Shown: in pieces, positions 27,426 to 37,789 of the stretch
Layout of the letters: each line of letters begins with the position of its first letter
Position numbering within the stretch: the first letter of the stretch is position 1
Assembly: GCF_002879885.1 (NCBI RefSeq)
Contig: NZ_PNYA01000004.1
Location: 62,001 to 126,000 of the forward strand
Direction of reading: 5' to 3'
DNA from: Trinickia dabaoshanensis
GTDB taxonomy: Bacteria > Pseudomonadota > Gammaproteobacteria > Burkholderiales > Burkholderiaceae
Length of the DNA: 64,000 bases
Notes under the pieces: model-generated
What the model was told of the DNA's origin: nothing
What the model saw: the letters and a program-made list of their open reading frames with translations, nothing else
The model's database searches: none
Program-made: the position numbers and the translations under genes

Positions 27426-27880
27426 GAGCGCACGGGTGGCAGAGTAACGACACCGAACCAGAAATCACTGATGCTGCGCACGACGTCGATGAATTTCGAA
27501 AAATCCACGGGCTTGGTGATGTAGCAATTCGCATGCAGACAGTACGACTTCACCACGTCCTCTTCCGACTTCGAGGTAGTCAGCACCACGACGGGAATGT
27601 TGCGCAATTCCGGATCTTGCTTGAGCTCGTAGAGCACTTCGCGGCCGCTCATCCGCGGCAAGTTCAGATCGAGAATGATGAGCCCCGGGCGCGCCGGCTC
27701 GCGGTCGGCGTACTTGCCGCGCCCCTTTAGGTAATCCATGGCGTCCACGCCGTCCTCGACGATATCGAGCGGATTGAGGACCTTGTATTGCTCCATCGCC
27801 TCTCGGGTCAGCATGACGTCCGTGGGGCTGTCTTCGACGAGAAGGATGTGGACGAGCTTACCGCTGTCATCGCATAGCAT
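27422..27880 (-). CDS. Single-domain response regulator, Rcp1-like
   Basis: A 152-aa stand-alone receiver: acidic pair in [11 protein letters not shown], phospho-aspartate in [15 protein letters not shown], Thr in [12 protein letters not shown] and Lys in CYITKPVDF. It has no output domain and thus relays phosphate or binds partners. The family is Rcp1-like, typically paired with bacteriophytochrome-type or CHASE3 kinases. ATG 27880 has GGAG upstream. It sits 25 bases after the kinase gene and its stop overlaps the start of the next kinase. Confidence 0.9.
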   Translation of the reverse strand: MLCDDSGKLVHILLVEDSPTDVMLTREAMEQYKVLNPLDIVEDGVDAMDYLKGRGKYADREPARPGLIILDLNLPRMSGREVLYELKQDPELRNIPVVVLTTSKSEEDVVKSYCLHANCYITKPVDFSKFIDVVRSISDFWFGVVTLPPVRS

Positions 27881-27905
27881 GAGCAACACTCCAAAGAACG
27901 ATGCA

Positions 27906-30059
27906 TTAGCCAGCCGCTGCCGCACCCGCCGCGCGCGGCATGGTAAAGAAGAACGTCGTGCCTTCGTCCGGTTTGGACTCCAGCCAAATGCGCCCGCCGT
28001 GGTGCTCGACGATACGCTTGCACAATGCGAGCCCGAGCCCCGTTCCGGGGTACTCGCGGCGCGTATGCAGCCGCTGGAAGATCACGAAAATGCGTTCGAA
28101 ATATTGCTCCGCAATACCGATGCCGTTGTCCGCAACCGAGATCTGCCAGGCATCGTCCGCCGGCTGCGCGCCCACGTGGATGCGTACCGGCCCGTCCTTT
28201 TTCCGAAACTTGATGCCGTTGCCGACGAGGTTCTGAAACAACAATGTCAACTGCGTCGGAATGGCCTGCACCGTGGGCAACGGGTCGTGCGTCACCTCGG
28301 CCTGGGTCTCTTGAATGATGACCGCGAGATTGCGAAGAGCAAGCTCGAGCGCATGCCCGACCTCCACCGGCTGCTTCGGATCTTCGAGCCGGCCGACACG
28401 CGAATAGCTCAGCAAGTCGTCGATGAGCGTCTGCATGCGCGTGGCGCCGTCCACGGCGTGACCGATGAATTCATCGGCGCGCTCGTCGAGCTTGCCTTCG
28501 TAGCGACGCTGCAAAAGTTGCAATGGTCCGGCCACCGCGCGCAGCGGCTCTTGCAAATCGTGCGACGCAACATAGGCGAACTGCTCGAGATCGCGGTTCG
28601 ACCGGGCGAGCTCCTCGGTACGCTGCCGAAGTTGCCGCTCCGAGCGCTTGCGCTCGGTGATGTCCGCGATCGAACTCAAGACGAAGGTCCCCTCGGACGT
28701 CTCGATCGGGTTCAGACCGATCTCGATCGGAAACTCGGAGCCGTCCTGCCGCAAACCGTAGAGATCGCGGCCCGAGCCCATCGGCCTTACCGACGGATTG
28801 GCATAGAACGCCGTGCGAAAGCCAAGGTGACCGCTGCGAAAACGCTCGGGAACGAGCATTTCGATCGTCTGACCGAGCAACTCGTCGCGCTTATAGCCGA
28901 AGAGCCGCTCCGTTTGCGTATTGACGAGCGTCATCTTGCCGGCGTCGTCGACCATGATCATCGCGTTCGGCGCCGCCTCCACCGCCACACGGAAACGCTC
29001 CTCGGCACGCTCGCGTTCGGTGACGTCGTGCAAGACGAGGACCGACCCGACTAGCTGCCCCGCCGAATCGAAGGTCGGTGCGCCGTTCGCATTGACGGGC
29101 GTGCGCTTGCCGTCTCGACCGATCAGCAGCGTACCGCTCGAATGATCGACGGCGCGCCGCTCGCGGATGGCCATGATGCCCGGGTTCTCCGCGCGGCTCT
29201 TGTCGCTGCTGCGCTCGAATCGCAAGATGTCATCGACAGGACGCCTCATGACCTCCTCGGCACGCCAGCCGGTCAGTGTCTGCGCCACCCGGTTGAAGAA
29301 GGCGATGCGCCCGTCGACATCGGTGGCGACCACGCCGTCGCCGATGCTCGAGAGCGTTACCTCCAGCAACTCTTTCTGTTCGAACAACGTATTGGCCGAT
29401 TTCGCGGCGTCTTGAAACATGCGCCGCGCCAGGTAGCCGAACGACAGACACAGGAAGACAGTCAACGCCCCGGACGCAAGGCCCGCCACGACGGCCAAAT
29501 CGCGCGTGCGCCGCGCCACCGACTGGCGCGCGGCCAGTTGCACCGACACCTGATGCTCCATCGCAAGCACGAGCGCCCGTGCGCGATCCATGAAGTTTTT
29601 GCCCGTATCGTTCAGTACGATCGCCTGCGCGGGCTCGAACCCGCGCGCACGCCGAAGGTCGATGACCGAGCGCAGTTCCTTGCGCTTTTCGTCGAGCAAT
29701 GCGCTCAGTTGGGCCAGCCGCTGCTCCTGCGGGGCGTCCCCTTTCAACAGCGCTTCGAGACGATCGAGCTGCGCCCCGATCAGCGGCTCGGCATCGACAT
29801 AGGGCTGAAGGTAGTCTTCGCGTCCCGTAATGACGTAGCCTCGCTGCCCGGATTCGGCGTCGCGCGCGAGCGAGAGCAGCCGCTCGAGATCGGCGTAGAC
29901 CTCGTTCGACTTTTGCACCTCGGCCTCGCTGTTATACAGCGTGACGGTGCCAACCGCGCCGATACCCGCCGTCACGATCATGAGCAGCCCGATGAAAGGC
30001 CAGCCCCATCCGATCCACCGCCACGCCTTGCCGCTGAATTGTTTGACAGCGTTGTTCAT
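27906..30059 (-). CDS. Membrane sensor histidine kinase with CHASE3 and two PAS domains
   Basis: A 717-aa inner-membrane kinase. Two membrane segments (about 17-37 and 190-212) bracket a periplasmic CHASE3 domain (about 40-185, with [16 protein letters not shown]). Then come two PAS domains (about 240-350 and 360-475), HisKA with [16 protein letters not shown] (His phosphorylation) and HATPase with N-box [15 protein letters not shown] and GTGLGLALC. It likely senses an extracytoplasmic signal and phosphorylates the single-domain receiver encoded 25 bases downstream. First gene of the operon. Confidence 0.9.
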   Translation of the reverse strand: MNNAVKQFSGKAWRWIGWGWPFIGLLMIVTAGIGAVGTVTLYNSEAEVQKSNEVYADLERLLSLARDAESGQRGYVITGREDYLQPYVDAEPLIGAQLDRLEALLKGDAPQEQRLAQLSALLDEKRKELRSVIDLRRARGFEPAQAIVLNDTGKNFMDRARALVLAMEHQVSVQLAARQSVARRTRDLAVVAGLASGALTVFLCLSFGYLARRMFQDAAKSANTLFEQKELLEVTLSSIGDGVVATDVDGRIAFFNRVAQTLTGWRAEEVMRRPVDDILRFERSSDKSRAENPGIMAIRERRAVDHSSGTLLIGRDGKRTPVNANGAPTFDSAGQLVGSVLVLHDVTERERAEERFRVAVEAAPNAMIMVDDAGKMTLVNTQTERLFGYKRDELLGQTIEMLVPERFRSGHLGFRTAFYANPSVRPMGSGRDLYGLRQDGSEFPIEIGLNPIETSEGTFVLSSIADITERKRSERQLRQRTEELARSNRDLEQFAYVASHDLQEPLRAVAGPLQLLQRRYEGKLDERADEFIGHAVDGATRMQTLIDDLLSYSRVGRLEDPKQPVEVGHALELALRNLAVIIQETQAEVTHDPLPTVQAIPTQLTLLFQNLVGNGIKFRKKDGPVRIHVGAQPADDAWQISVADNGIGIAEQYFERIFVIFQRLHTRREYPGTGLGLALCKRIVEHHGGRIWLESKPDEGTTFFFTMPRAAGAAAAG

Positions 30060-30203
30060 TTCCTCGCGCCTCGAACGTGCATTTCGGTGCTTCGTTACAA
30101 GATAGTAGGAAATTCAACCGACGAATCGCAAACGCAAATACAAACGCCCATTCCGGCCGGCCGTTGCCCCGACCGCCCGGTGGCGGTTTCGTCATGGTCC
30201 GCG

Positions 30204-31223
30204 CTAGGTGGCTCCCGCGCTCGCCGGACGGTAATCGGTCGGCCGCGCGCCGGTCCATTTGCGGAAGGCCCGATGAAAGGCGCTCGGCTCGGCGAACCCC
30301 ACGGCGACGGCGATGTCCGCGATCGTTCCCTCGCCGCTTTGCAGCGCGGCGATCGCGATGTCGCGGCGCAGCGCGTCCTTGATCGACTGATAGGTTTCAC
30401 CCTCGCGCTTGAGCTTGCGACGCATCGTTGCCTCGGCAATGCGCAATTCTTCGGCCAGGACATCGGCCGCGGGCCAATCGGGGATCGGACGCGCCCGCAA
30501 CGCTCGCCGTACGCGCGCCGCCAAGGAATCGGGGTTACGGTACTTGACGATAAAGCTTGCCGGGGCGTTGCGTAAAAACGTTTTCAACGATTTCGGCGTT
30601 TGAACGACGGGCAACGCGAGGAAGGTGGGCTCGAGTTCGACGTAGGACTGCCCTTGCTCGAAACGAAGATCGTCGCAAAACATCGAGCGATACTCGTGCC
30701 CCGCGGCGGGTTCGGCGCAACCGAAGCGAGCGGCCCGGACCGGAATGCGGCGCCCGACGAGCCAGCACACGAGGCCGTACACGAGGATGAAATGCGTGGC
30801 GTAGGCGAACATCGGCTTTTCGTCGACGCCCTCGCGAAGACGATAGACGAGGCGTACGCATTCGCTCGAGATATCGACGTGGGCCACGATGTCGTCGAGG
30901 ACGAGCCGCATGAAGCCCGTGGCGCGGGCGATGGCCTGGGCACCGTCGCGCGCGGTCAGCGCGGCCTGGCACATCGCGATGAAGCTGCCGCTGCGCATCG
31001 GATGCGAATCTTGGCCGAAAAATTCGTCGTCGAGCCCTCGGCCGATCGCGTTCCAGAGCGCGCCGTACTGCGTCGACGAAACGCGCGCTTGCGGCGAGGC
31101 GAGTAGTTGGGAAGAGATGCCGGCGAGTTCGAGCATCGGCGAGGGATCGACGCCGCAGCGCTCGACGCAGCGTATCGCTTCCTCCACGAGACTAACGGCG
31201 ATGGTCCCTTTTTCTTTGTCCAT
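30204..31223 (-). CDS. AraC-family regulator with arabinose-binding-like sensor domain
   Basis: A 339-aa OruR/MmsR-like regulator: an N-terminal domain of the kind seen in OruR-like and VirS-like proteins (about 10-200, with [20 protein letters not shown]) and a C-terminal AraC helix-turn-helix pair (about 235-330, ending [21 protein letters not shown]). Divergent from the acyl-CoA dehydrogenase gene; the region between holds a promoter block repeated before the mms operon, so it probably activates valine/branched acyl-CoA catabolism. Start ATG at 31223; upstream in-frame codons would run into the shared promoter block. Confidence 0.82.
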   Translation of the reverse strand: MDKEKGTIAVSLVEEAIRCVERCGVDPSPMLELAGISSQLLASPQARVSSTQYGALWNAIGRGLDDEFFGQDSHPMRSGSFIAMCQAALTARDGAQAIARATGFMRLVLDDIVAHVDISSECVRLVYRLREGVDEKPMFAYATHFILVYGLVCWLVGRRIPVRAARFGCAEPAAGHEYRSMFCDDLRFEQGQSYVELEPTFLALPVVQTPKSLKTFLRNAPASFIVKYRNPDSLAARVRRALRARPIPDWPAADVLAEELRIAEATMRRKLKREGETYQSIKDALRRDIAIAALQSGEGTIADIAVAVGFAEPSAFHRAFRKWTGARPTDYRPASAGAT

Positions 31224-31254
31224 GAATCGTTCCAAGCGCGCCTGGGGCTCCCCG

Positions 31255-31327
31255 TGGCAAATGCGCTCACGCCGATTGAGCGGCCTGAGCATCGAAAGCC
31301 GCGGCGAGGCTGCCTACACTTCGACGC
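31255..31327 (+). promoter_or_regulatory. Conserved promoter/operator block, copy A
   Basis: A 73-bp block, gap-free 60/73 identical to the block at 34195-34267. Shared parts are TGGCAAATGCGCTCA, TGAGCATCGAAAGC and CTGCCTACACTTCGACGC; TACACT fits a -10 element. It lies between the divergent AraC-type regulator and the acyl-CoA dehydrogenase gene, ~190 bases before its start, so the leader is long. Confidence 0.7.
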
Positions 31328-31514
31328 GTATGCGGCTTACCCGATGAACGCGCCAACGCACAGGCCGCGGGTTCGCGCCCGAGCGGCCGCACAAACGCGA
31401 CAGTGTAAAGCCGGCCCGTCCCGGCGCCAAGCCGGCGTCCTAGCGGGCCCGCGTGCCGGCGCGCGACGGCCGCCTGTCGCGTTCTCCCTTTTTTTCGTAG
31501 CTTCTTGCACTGCC

Positions 31515-32648
31515 ATGGACGAGTTCTACACCGAAGAACAACGGATGATCCGCGATACCGCGCGGCAATTCGCGACCGAATGTCTCGCGCCGCATGCCGC
31601 CCAATGGGACAGCGAGGGTGCGTTGCCGGCCCACATCGTCCGGCAGATGGGCGAGCTCGGCTTGCTCGGCATGATCGTTCCCGCGGAACTCGGCGGCACC
31701 TATACCGATTACACCGCCTACGCGCTTGCGCTGGAGGAGATCGCCGCCGGCTGCGCGTCATGCGCGACGATGATGAGCGTCCACAACTCCGTGGGCTGCG
31801 GACCGATCCTGAAATTCGGCACCGCGGCACAACAAGCCCGTTGGCTCGGCGAGCTTGCCCTGGGCAAGACGATCGGCGCGTTTTGCTTGACCGAGCCGCA
31901 TGCCGGCTCGGAAGCGAACAACTTGAAGACGCGCGCCGTGCTCGAAGGCGGGCGTTGGGTCATCAACGGCAGCAAGCAATTCGTGACGAACGGGGGACGT
32001 GCGGGCGTTGCGATCGTGTTCGCCGTCACCGATCCCGAATTGGGCAAGCGCGGAATTTCCGCCTTCATCGTGCCGACGGATACGCCCGGTTTCATCGTGG
32101 GGCGACCGGAGCACAAGCTCGGGATTCGAGCATCGGATACCTGCCCGATCACGCTCGACGCCTGCGCCGTGCCCGAAGAGAACTTGCTTGGCGAGCGCGG
32201 AGAAGGCTTGAAGATCGCCTTGTCGAACCTGGAAGGCGGACGCATCGGCATTGCCGCCCAGGCCGTAGGCATTGCCCGGGCTGCCTTCGACGCGGCCAAA
32301 ACCTATGCCACCGAGCGAATCCAATTCGGCAAAGCGATCAAGGAGCACCAGTCGATCGCCAACATGCTCGCCGACATGACGACGCGCCTGAACGCCGCGC
32401 GGCTGCTCGTGCATCACGCCGCGCGTTTGCGCAGCGCGGGGATGCCGTGTCTTTCGGAGGCATCGCAGGCCAAGCTCTATGCGTCGGAAGTGGCCGAAGA
32501 CGTCTGCTCGAAGGCGATTCAAATCCATGGGGGCTACGGCTACCTGGCGGACTACCCCGTCGAGCGCCACTACCGCGATGCGCGGATCACGCAGATTTAC
32601 GAAGGTACGAGCGAAGTGCAGCGGATGGTCATCGCGCGCAGTCTCTGA
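31515..32648 (+). CDS. Acyl-CoA dehydrogenase, isobutyryl-CoA dehydrogenase-like
   Basis: A 377-aa flavoenzyme. Start [20 protein letters not shown], substrate/FAD blocks [16 protein letters not shown] and [16 protein letters not shown], and the C-terminal [20 protein letters not shown] and [16 protein letters not shown] are those of short/branched-chain acyl-CoA dehydrogenases. Given the mms genes under the same promoter block, it most likely oxidises isobutyryl-CoA to methacrylyl-CoA in valine breakdown. The start at 31515 is preceded by a long untranslated leader. Its stop overlaps tail-to-tail by 20 bases with the amidohydrolase remnant. Confidence 0.88.
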   Translation: MDEFYTEEQRMIRDTARQFATECLAPHAAQWDSEGALPAHIVRQMGELGLLGMIVPAELGGTYTDYTAYALALEEIAAGCASCATMMSVHNSVGCGPILKFGTAAQQARWLGELALGKTIGAFCLTEPHAGSEANNLKTRAVLEGGRWVINGSKQFVTNGGRAGVAIVFAVTDPELGKRGISAFIVPTDTPGFIVGRPEHKLGIRASDTCPITLDACAVPEENLLGERGEGLKIALSNLEGGRIGIAAQAVGIARAAFDAAKTYATERIQFGKAIKEHQSIANMLADMTTRLNAARLLVHHAARLRSAGMPCLSEASQAKLYASEVAEDVCSKAIQIHGGYGYLADYPVERHYRDARITQIYEGTSEVQRMVIARSL

Positions 32649-32982
32649 GCGGCGCGCCGCCCTCGATTCTCCTTGAAGCTGCCGGAAACAGCTTCAAGGC
32701 GTTGCGGCCGATCCGCGCTACTTGTCCGGCATCCAGTCCCGACGACAGGCGCAACGCGCGCATGTTGCCTTCCATCGCCTCGAAGCACGTGCACGGCACG
32801 CCGCAGTCGGAGCCGTAGACGATATGCTCGACGCCCGCCATAGCGACCGCGGGAGCGATCGTATGAATCGAGCCGGGCATCGCCGTATCCACATACAGTC
32901 GTGCAAGCTGATTACGCTTTCGGCCGCCGTCATCGGACGGCGTAAAATGCCCGTGCACGTCTATCCAAGTATTCGACTCCAT
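32629..32982 (-). pseudogene. Internally deleted amidohydrolase (ACMSD-like) remnant
   Basis: A 117-aa frame that joins the N-terminal metal-site motif of an amidohydrolase (WIDVHGHFTP near residue 6) directly to the C-terminal part of the same family (LYVDTAMPG, IVYGSDCGVP, NALKLFP). The ~180-200 residues normally between them, which hold the other metal ligands and the catalytic lysine or histidine, are absent without any frame break. A start with GGAGAGGG upstream and an intact stop remain, so a short peptide could still be made, but it cannot fold as the normal barrel. It overlaps the acyl-CoA dehydrogenase end by 20 bases. Confidence 0.75.
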
Positions 32983-32997
32983 ATTTCCCTCTCCGAC

Positions 32998-33633
32998 ATG
33001 GCCAAGTGGATATGCCCCGTTCCGACCTGTCATATTTGGGCGTTCGCGCCTAGTGTGCGCCCGGTCCATGCAAGGGCGGCGAACCCGAATTTTCAAGCAA
33101 AGGACCCGCACTGTCCGATACATGGCTGCGATCTGGAATACACGCCCGACGGTCCGGGGAGGCCGATGGCGCTAAAGACGGCGGCTGTCCGTCGCTTGGA
33201 CGCGATCGGTACCATCGATAGGAAGCTCGGCATTCTCGTGGCCATTCACGATGACTCGGTTCCGATCTACTGCGACTACCATCAGCGCAAGCACGTCTAT
33301 CTCGGGAACTGGCCAGGGCAGACGCCAACCGACAAGCCGGTTTTTTTGGGCAGTCTATACGGCCAGAGCGAACTCACCCTCTGTAAGCGCATTGCGGCCG
33401 CCGTCCCATGGGAGCGATTCATGAATAACGTCGGTGGCGTCGATATCATCTTCGATTGCGGCCGAGTGATCGTCGGGACGGAGGATGAAACCGATATTCT
33501 CGTGCAGGGTGGCTGGCAGAAAGAAAAAGACGGGCCGGTGATTACGTTCCATGCCTATCCGATCGCCAACGCCGGGTCACAGGCCAATACATTCAAGAGT
33601 TGCAAAAAAGACGGCAGATACCTACGGCTGTAA
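32998..33633 (+). CDS. Hypothetical protein with N-terminal zinc-ribbon-like cysteines
   Basis: A 211-aa protein not assigned to a family. It begins MAKWICPVPTCHIWAF and carries HCPIHGCDLEYTPDG around residue 40, so four cysteines in a C-x4-C ... C-x3-C spacing could bind zinc. The rest mixes basic helices and beta-rich stretches (VGGVDIIFDCGRVIVG) with no catalytic motif I can name. Starts 15 bases from the divergent remnant; no good ribosome-binding site. Base composition is lower in GC than the flanking mms genes, which with its ORFan character hints at transfer. Confidence 0.55.
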   Translation: MAKWICPVPTCHIWAFAPSVRPVHARAANPNFQAKDPHCPIHGCDLEYTPDGPGRPMALKTAAVRRLDAIGTIDRKLGILVAIHDDSVPIYCDYHQRKHVYLGNWPGQTPTDKPVFLGSLYGQSELTLCKRIAAAVPWERFMNNVGGVDIIFDCGRVIVGTEDETDILVQGGWQKEKDGPVITFHAYPIANAGSQANTFKSCKKDGRYLRL

Positions 33634-33895
33634 CGACGGCCCAGCGTGTCGAACCGTGTGTTTCACGATTGGCTTCGGGGTGTTCCCATCCTTCGAAACT
33701 GTAACGTCCCATTACTTGCCGGGTCGCCACAATTATGCGGCAACGTCAAAAACCCGTTATATATCAACGGCTCTCGATCTTCTCGGTATCGGAGCGACGC
33801 GCCGGCGCCTAGGCCGGCAACCCGCCTTTTTAAGCATCTCTTAAGGCGCAATGTCCAATATCTGCCCGCAGCCAGACGCGATGGAGGCCGGCCCC

Positions 33896-34144
33896 ATGAG
33901 TGACCCGAACGAATACCCTACGCCGCGCAAGCCGCGCACCATGTTGCGGCGCATCCTCAGCCATCACGAGATCGCCACGTTGTTGCTGCTCCTGCACGCG
34001 CCGATCGATGCCTCCGCCAAGCCCGAGATTCCCATGCTGCAAGAGGCCGGGCTCGTCGAACCTATCGAGATCGAATCGGGCGGCACCCGCTTTCAGTTGA
34101 CCGAGGACGGCACCGCCGTCTTGCGCGGGCTCGGCATCCGCTGA
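33896..34144 (+). CDS. Small predicted winged-helix-like protein
   Basis: An 82-aa protein starting MSDPNEYPTPRKPRTMLRRI. The helical HHEIATLLLLLHAPIDA segment followed by PMLQEAGLVEPI and a beta-hairpin-like FQLTEDGTAVLRGLGI looks like a small winged helix. GGAGG stands eight bases before the ATG. No neighbour shares a function: the mms promoter block B begins 51 bases after its stop. Regulator function is only a structural impression. Confidence 0.6.
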   Translation: MSDPNEYPTPRKPRTMLRRILSHHEIATLLLLLHAPIDASAKPEIPMLQEAGLVEPIEIESGGTRFQLTEDGTAVLRGLGIR

Positions 34145-34194
34145 ACCGCGCATCGCCCCCCCTCTCCCTCGCTACGCCCCGTGCCTCCACGGGG

Positions 34195-34267
34195 TGGCAA
34201 ATGCGCTCATACAATGTGAGCGTCTTGAGCATCGAAAGCGGCCCCGCCGCTGCCTACACTTCGACGC
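34195..34267 (+). promoter_or_regulatory. Conserved promoter/operator block, copy B
   Basis: Second copy of the 73-bp block (copy A 31255-31327; 60/73 identical with no gaps). Begins TGGCAAATGCGCTCA and ends CTGCCTACACTTCGACGC. It precedes the acyl-CoA synthetase-mmsA-mmsB-hydrolase operon by ~180 bases, mirroring the spacing before the acyl-CoA dehydrogenase gene. Region 34145-34448 holds no gene, only this block and leader. Confidence 0.7.
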
Positions 34268-34448
34268 AGTAGTACATCGGCATAAGCGGCCAAAGAATCG
34301 CCTTGCCGGTCGCATCGACGTAGCCGCATCCATCAACGAGGAAACGCGCGGGCAACATCGGCAAGGCCATTCGACCTTGCGCGGGCCACGCGCGCCATGG
34401 GATCCAAGCATCCGCGCAAACGCCTGCTTGGATCGACGGGAGACAAGG

Positions 34449-36200
34449 ATGAACGCATCACAGCGCTTTCTGGCCGCGCGCGATTTCCTATTGCGCCATC
34501 GGACGGACTACGACCACGCCTATCGTCATTTCACGTGGCCCGAACTGGACGATTTCAATTGGGCCCTCGACTATTTCGACGAAATCGCCCGCGGCAACGA
34601 TGCGTGCGCCTTGTGGCTCGTCGACGCCGCCACGGGGCAACAAACGAAGCGCTCTTTCGCTCAGATGTCCGAGCATTCTGCGCGTATCGCGAACTTTCTA
34701 CGCGAGCTCGGCGTGGGCCGCGGCGATCGCATCTTACTGATGCTGCCGAACCGCGTGGAACTCTGGGATACGATGCTCGCCGCCATGAAGCTCGGCGCGG
34801 TCGTGATGCCGGCCACGACTCAGCTTTCGGCGGAGGATTTGCGCGAGCGTATCGAGGTCGGGCAGCCGACGTACGCCGTGGTCGATACGGCCGAATGCGG
34901 CAAGTTTGCCGGCATCGAGGCGCCGCTCGTCAAACTGGTGGTCGGGGCGCCAGAAGGCGCGCACGATCATGCCGGCTGGCGCCGCTTCGAAGACGGCTAT
35001 GCGGCCTCACCCGCCTTCGAGCCGCTCGGCGTCACGCGCGCGCGCGATCCGCTGCTGCTCTACTTCACCTCGGGCACGACCTCCAAGCCGAAGCTCGTCG
35101 AACACACGCACGAGAGCGCCCCGGTCGGTCACTTGTCCACCCTGTACTGGATCGGACTGCAACCGGGCGACGTTCATTGGAACATCAGCTCGCCCGGTTG
35201 GGCCAAGCACGCTTGGAGCTGCTTTTTTGCCCCGTGGAATGCACAGGCTTGCGTCTTCGTCTTGACGTATGCCCGTTTCGACGCCAAGACCGTACTCGAT
35301 ACGCTCACGCAGCACGGCGTTACGACCCTGTGCGCGCCGCCCACCGCGTGGCGCATGCTCGTGCAGGAACCGCTCGCGTCGTATCGCGTCTCGCTGCGCG
35401 AAATCGTCGGGGCGGGAGAGCCGCTCAATCCGGAGATCATCGAACGCGTCAAAGCGGCATGGGGCATCACGATCCGCGACGGTTACGGCCAAACCGAGAC
35501 GACTTGCCAGATCGGCAATTCGCCGGGACAACCCGTCGTGCCCGGCTCGATGGGGCGTCCGCTGCCGGGCTACCGCGTGATGCTCGTCGATCCCGACGGG
35601 CACCCCGCCGACGAAGGGGAAATCGCATTGCCCCTCGGCAATCTCGGCACGCCGGACGATACGGCCGGCGCCGGCGAGCCGTGCCGCCGCCCGCTCGGGC
35701 TGATGACGCGCTATGCCAATAACGCCGACGCGACCGCGCACATCATGCGCAACGGCCGCTATCACACGTCCGACGTCGCGATGCGCCGCGACGACGGCTA
35801 TTACGTCTACATCGGCCGGGCCGACGATGTCTTCAAGTCATCCGACTATCGCTTGAGCCCGTTCGAGCTCGAAAGCGCGCTGATCGAACACGAGGCCGTC
35901 GCCGAAGCGGCGGTCGTCCCGAGTCCCGATCCGCTGCGGCTTTCGGTGCCGAAAGCCTACGTGATGCTGCGCCACGGCTATACGTTCGACGCGGAGCTTG
36001 CTCGTAGCATTTTCGCGTTCTCGCGCGAACGTCTGTCGACGTACAAGCGTATTCGGCGCCTCGAAGCCTATGAGTTGCCGAAAACGATTTCCGGCAAGAT
36101 CCGCCGTGTCGAGTTGCGCCGCCGCGAGATGGAGCGCGGCGACGCGGCGGAGCGGCTGCCGGGCGAATATTGGGAAGAAGACTTCCCCGAACTACGATGA
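34449..36200 (+). CDS. Acyl-CoA synthetase (AMP-forming, medium/branched-chain)
   Basis: A 583-aa adenylate-forming enzyme activating a short or medium fatty acid to its CoA ester. The P-loop-like motif YFTSGTTSKPKLVEHTH, the A8-type region DGYYVYIGRADDVFKSSDYRLSP and the C-terminal lysine in KTISGKIRRVELR are intact. Start ATG at 34449 has GGAGAC upstream. First gene of the mms operon, 31 bases before mmsA; probably activates isobutyrate or related acids entering valine degradation. Confidence 0.86.
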   Translation: MNASQRFLAARDFLLRHRTDYDHAYRHFTWPELDDFNWALDYFDEIARGNDACALWLVDAATGQQTKRSFAQMSEHSARIANFLRELGVGRGDRILLMLPNRVELWDTMLAAMKLGAVVMPATTQLSAEDLRERIEVGQPTYAVVDTAECGKFAGIEAPLVKLVVGAPEGAHDHAGWRRFEDGYAASPAFEPLGVTRARDPLLLYFTSGTTSKPKLVEHTHESAPVGHLSTLYWIGLQPGDVHWNISSPGWAKHAWSCFFAPWNAQACVFVLTYARFDAKTVLDTLTQHGVTTLCAPPTAWRMLVQEPLASYRVSLREIVGAGEPLNPEIIERVKAAWGITIRDGYGQTETTCQIGNSPGQPVVPGSMGRPLPGYRVMLVDPDGHPADEGEIALPLGNLGTPDDTAGAGEPCRRPLGLMTRYANNADATAHIMRNGRYHTSDVAMRRDDGYYVYIGRADDVFKSSDYRLSPFELESALIEHEAVAEAAVVPSPDPLRLSVPKAYVMLRHGYTFDAELARSIFAFSRERLSTYKRIRRLEAYELPKTISGKIRRVELRRREMERGDAAERLPGEYWEEDFPELR

Positions 36201-36231
36201 TTTACGAACCGAACCGATCAGGAGTCCATCG

Positions 36232-37752
36232 ATGAGCCATCCCTCCGCCGCCGGCACGAACCGGCCGACCGTCAAGCTGCTGATCAACGGAGAATTCGTC
36301 GAATCCGTCTCGACCGAGTGGCGCGACATCGTCAATCCCGCCACGCAAGAAGTACTGGCGCGCGTGCCGTTCGCGACGCGCGCTGAAGGCGACGCGGCCG
36401 TCGGCGCCGCGCATGCGGCATTCGCACAGTGGAAGTCCACGCCGATCGGCGTACGCGCGCGCATCATGCTCAAGTACCAGGCGCTGATACGCGAGCACAT
36501 GCCGCGTATCGCCAAGATCCTGACCGCCGAGCAAGGCAAGACGCTGCCCGATGCCGAAGGCGATATCTTCCGCGGGCTCGAAGTGGTCGAACACGCCGCG
36601 TCGATCGGCACGTTGCAGCTCGGCGAGTTCGCCGAAAACGTCGCCTCGGCCGTCGATACGTACACCCTGCGGCAGCCGATCGGCGTATGCGCGGGCATCA
36701 CGCCGTTCAACTTCCCCGCCATGATCCCGCTGTGGATGTTCCCGATGGCGATCGTGTGCGGCAACACGTTCGTGCTCAAACCGTCCGAGCAAGACCCGCT
36801 CTCCACGATGGCGCTGGTCGAGCTCGCGCTCGAAGCCGGTGTGCCGCGCGGGGTGCTCAACGTCGTGCACGGCGGCAAGGAGGTCGTCGATGCGCTGTGC
36901 ACGCACGAACACATCAAAGCCGTTTCGTTCGTCGGTTCGACGGCCGTCGGCACGCATGTCTATACGCTCGCGAGCGAGCACGGCAAGCGCGTCCAATCGA
37001 TGATGGGCGCGAAGAATCACGCCGTGGTGCTGCCCGACGCCAATCGCGAGCAAACGCTCAATGCCCTCGCGGGCGCGGGCTTCGGCGCGGCGGGCCAGCG
37101 ATGCATGGCCACGTCGGCCGTGGTCCTCGTGGGCGAGGCGCGCGAGTGGCTACCCGATCTCGTCGCGCGCGCGAAGACGCTCAACGTCAACGCCGGTACC
37201 GAACCGAACACCGATGTCGGCCCGCTCGTATCGAAAGCGGCCAAGGAACGGGTGTCGTCGCTGATCGCCAAGGGTGTCGAGGAAGGGGCAACGCTCTTGC
37301 TCGACGGCCGCGGCGTACAAGTGCCCGGATACGAGAACGGCAACTTCATCGGCCCGACGATCTTCTCCGGCGTGACGACCGAGATGGCCATCTACCGCAC
37401 CGAAATCTTCGGCCCGGTGCTCGTCGTACTGACCGTCGATACGCTCGACGACGCCATCGCGCTCGTGAACCGCAATCCCTTCGGCAACGGCGTCGGTCTA
37501 TTCACGCAAAGCGGCGCGGCGGCGCGCAAGTTCCAAAGCGAGATCGACGTCGGCCAAGTCGGCATCAACATTCCGATCCCGGTGCCCGTGCCGATCTTCA
37601 GCTTCACGGGTTCGCGCGGCTCGAAACTCGGCGATTTGGGCCCGTACGGCAAGCAAGTGATCCAGTTCTACACGCAAACGAAGACGGTCACGGCGCGCTG
37701 GTTCGACGACGCGCCCGCCGGCGGCGTGAATACGACGATCAACCTGCGCTGA
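36232..37752 (+). CDS. mmsA: Methylmalonate-semialdehyde dehydrogenase (CoA-acylating)
   Basis: A 506-aa aldehyde dehydrogenase-family enzyme converting methylmalonate semialdehyde plus CoA to propionyl-CoA. It keeps the ITPFNFPAMIPLWMFPMAI block typical of MmsA, the cofactor region VKAVSFVGST-like (KAVSFVGSTAVG) and the catalytic cysteine in GAAGQRCMATSAVV. Start ATG at 36232 after AGGAG. Followed by mmsB, 37 bases on. Confidence 0.93.
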   Translation: MSHPSAAGTNRPTVKLLINGEFVESVSTEWRDIVNPATQEVLARVPFATRAEGDAAVGAAHAAFAQWKSTPIGVRARIMLKYQALIREHMPRIAKILTAEQGKTLPDAEGDIFRGLEVVEHAASIGTLQLGEFAENVASAVDTYTLRQPIGVCAGITPFNFPAMIPLWMFPMAIVCGNTFVLKPSEQDPLSTMALVELALEAGVPRGVLNVVHGGKEVVDALCTHEHIKAVSFVGSTAVGTHVYTLASEHGKRVQSMMGAKNHAVVLPDANREQTLNALAGAGFGAAGQRCMATSAVVLVGEAREWLPDLVARAKTLNVNAGTEPNTDVGPLVSKAAKERVSSLIAKGVEEGATLLLDGRGVQVPGYENGNFIGPTIFSGVTTEMAIYRTEIFGPVLVVLTVDTLDDAIALVNRNPFGNGVGLFTQSGAAARKFQSEIDVGQVGINIPIPVPVPIFSFTGSRGSKLGDLGPYGKQVIQFYTQTKTVTARWFDDAPAGGVNTTINLR

Positions 37753-37789
37753 CCTGCAAGGCCGAGCACCGCACACGGAGAGACACGCC

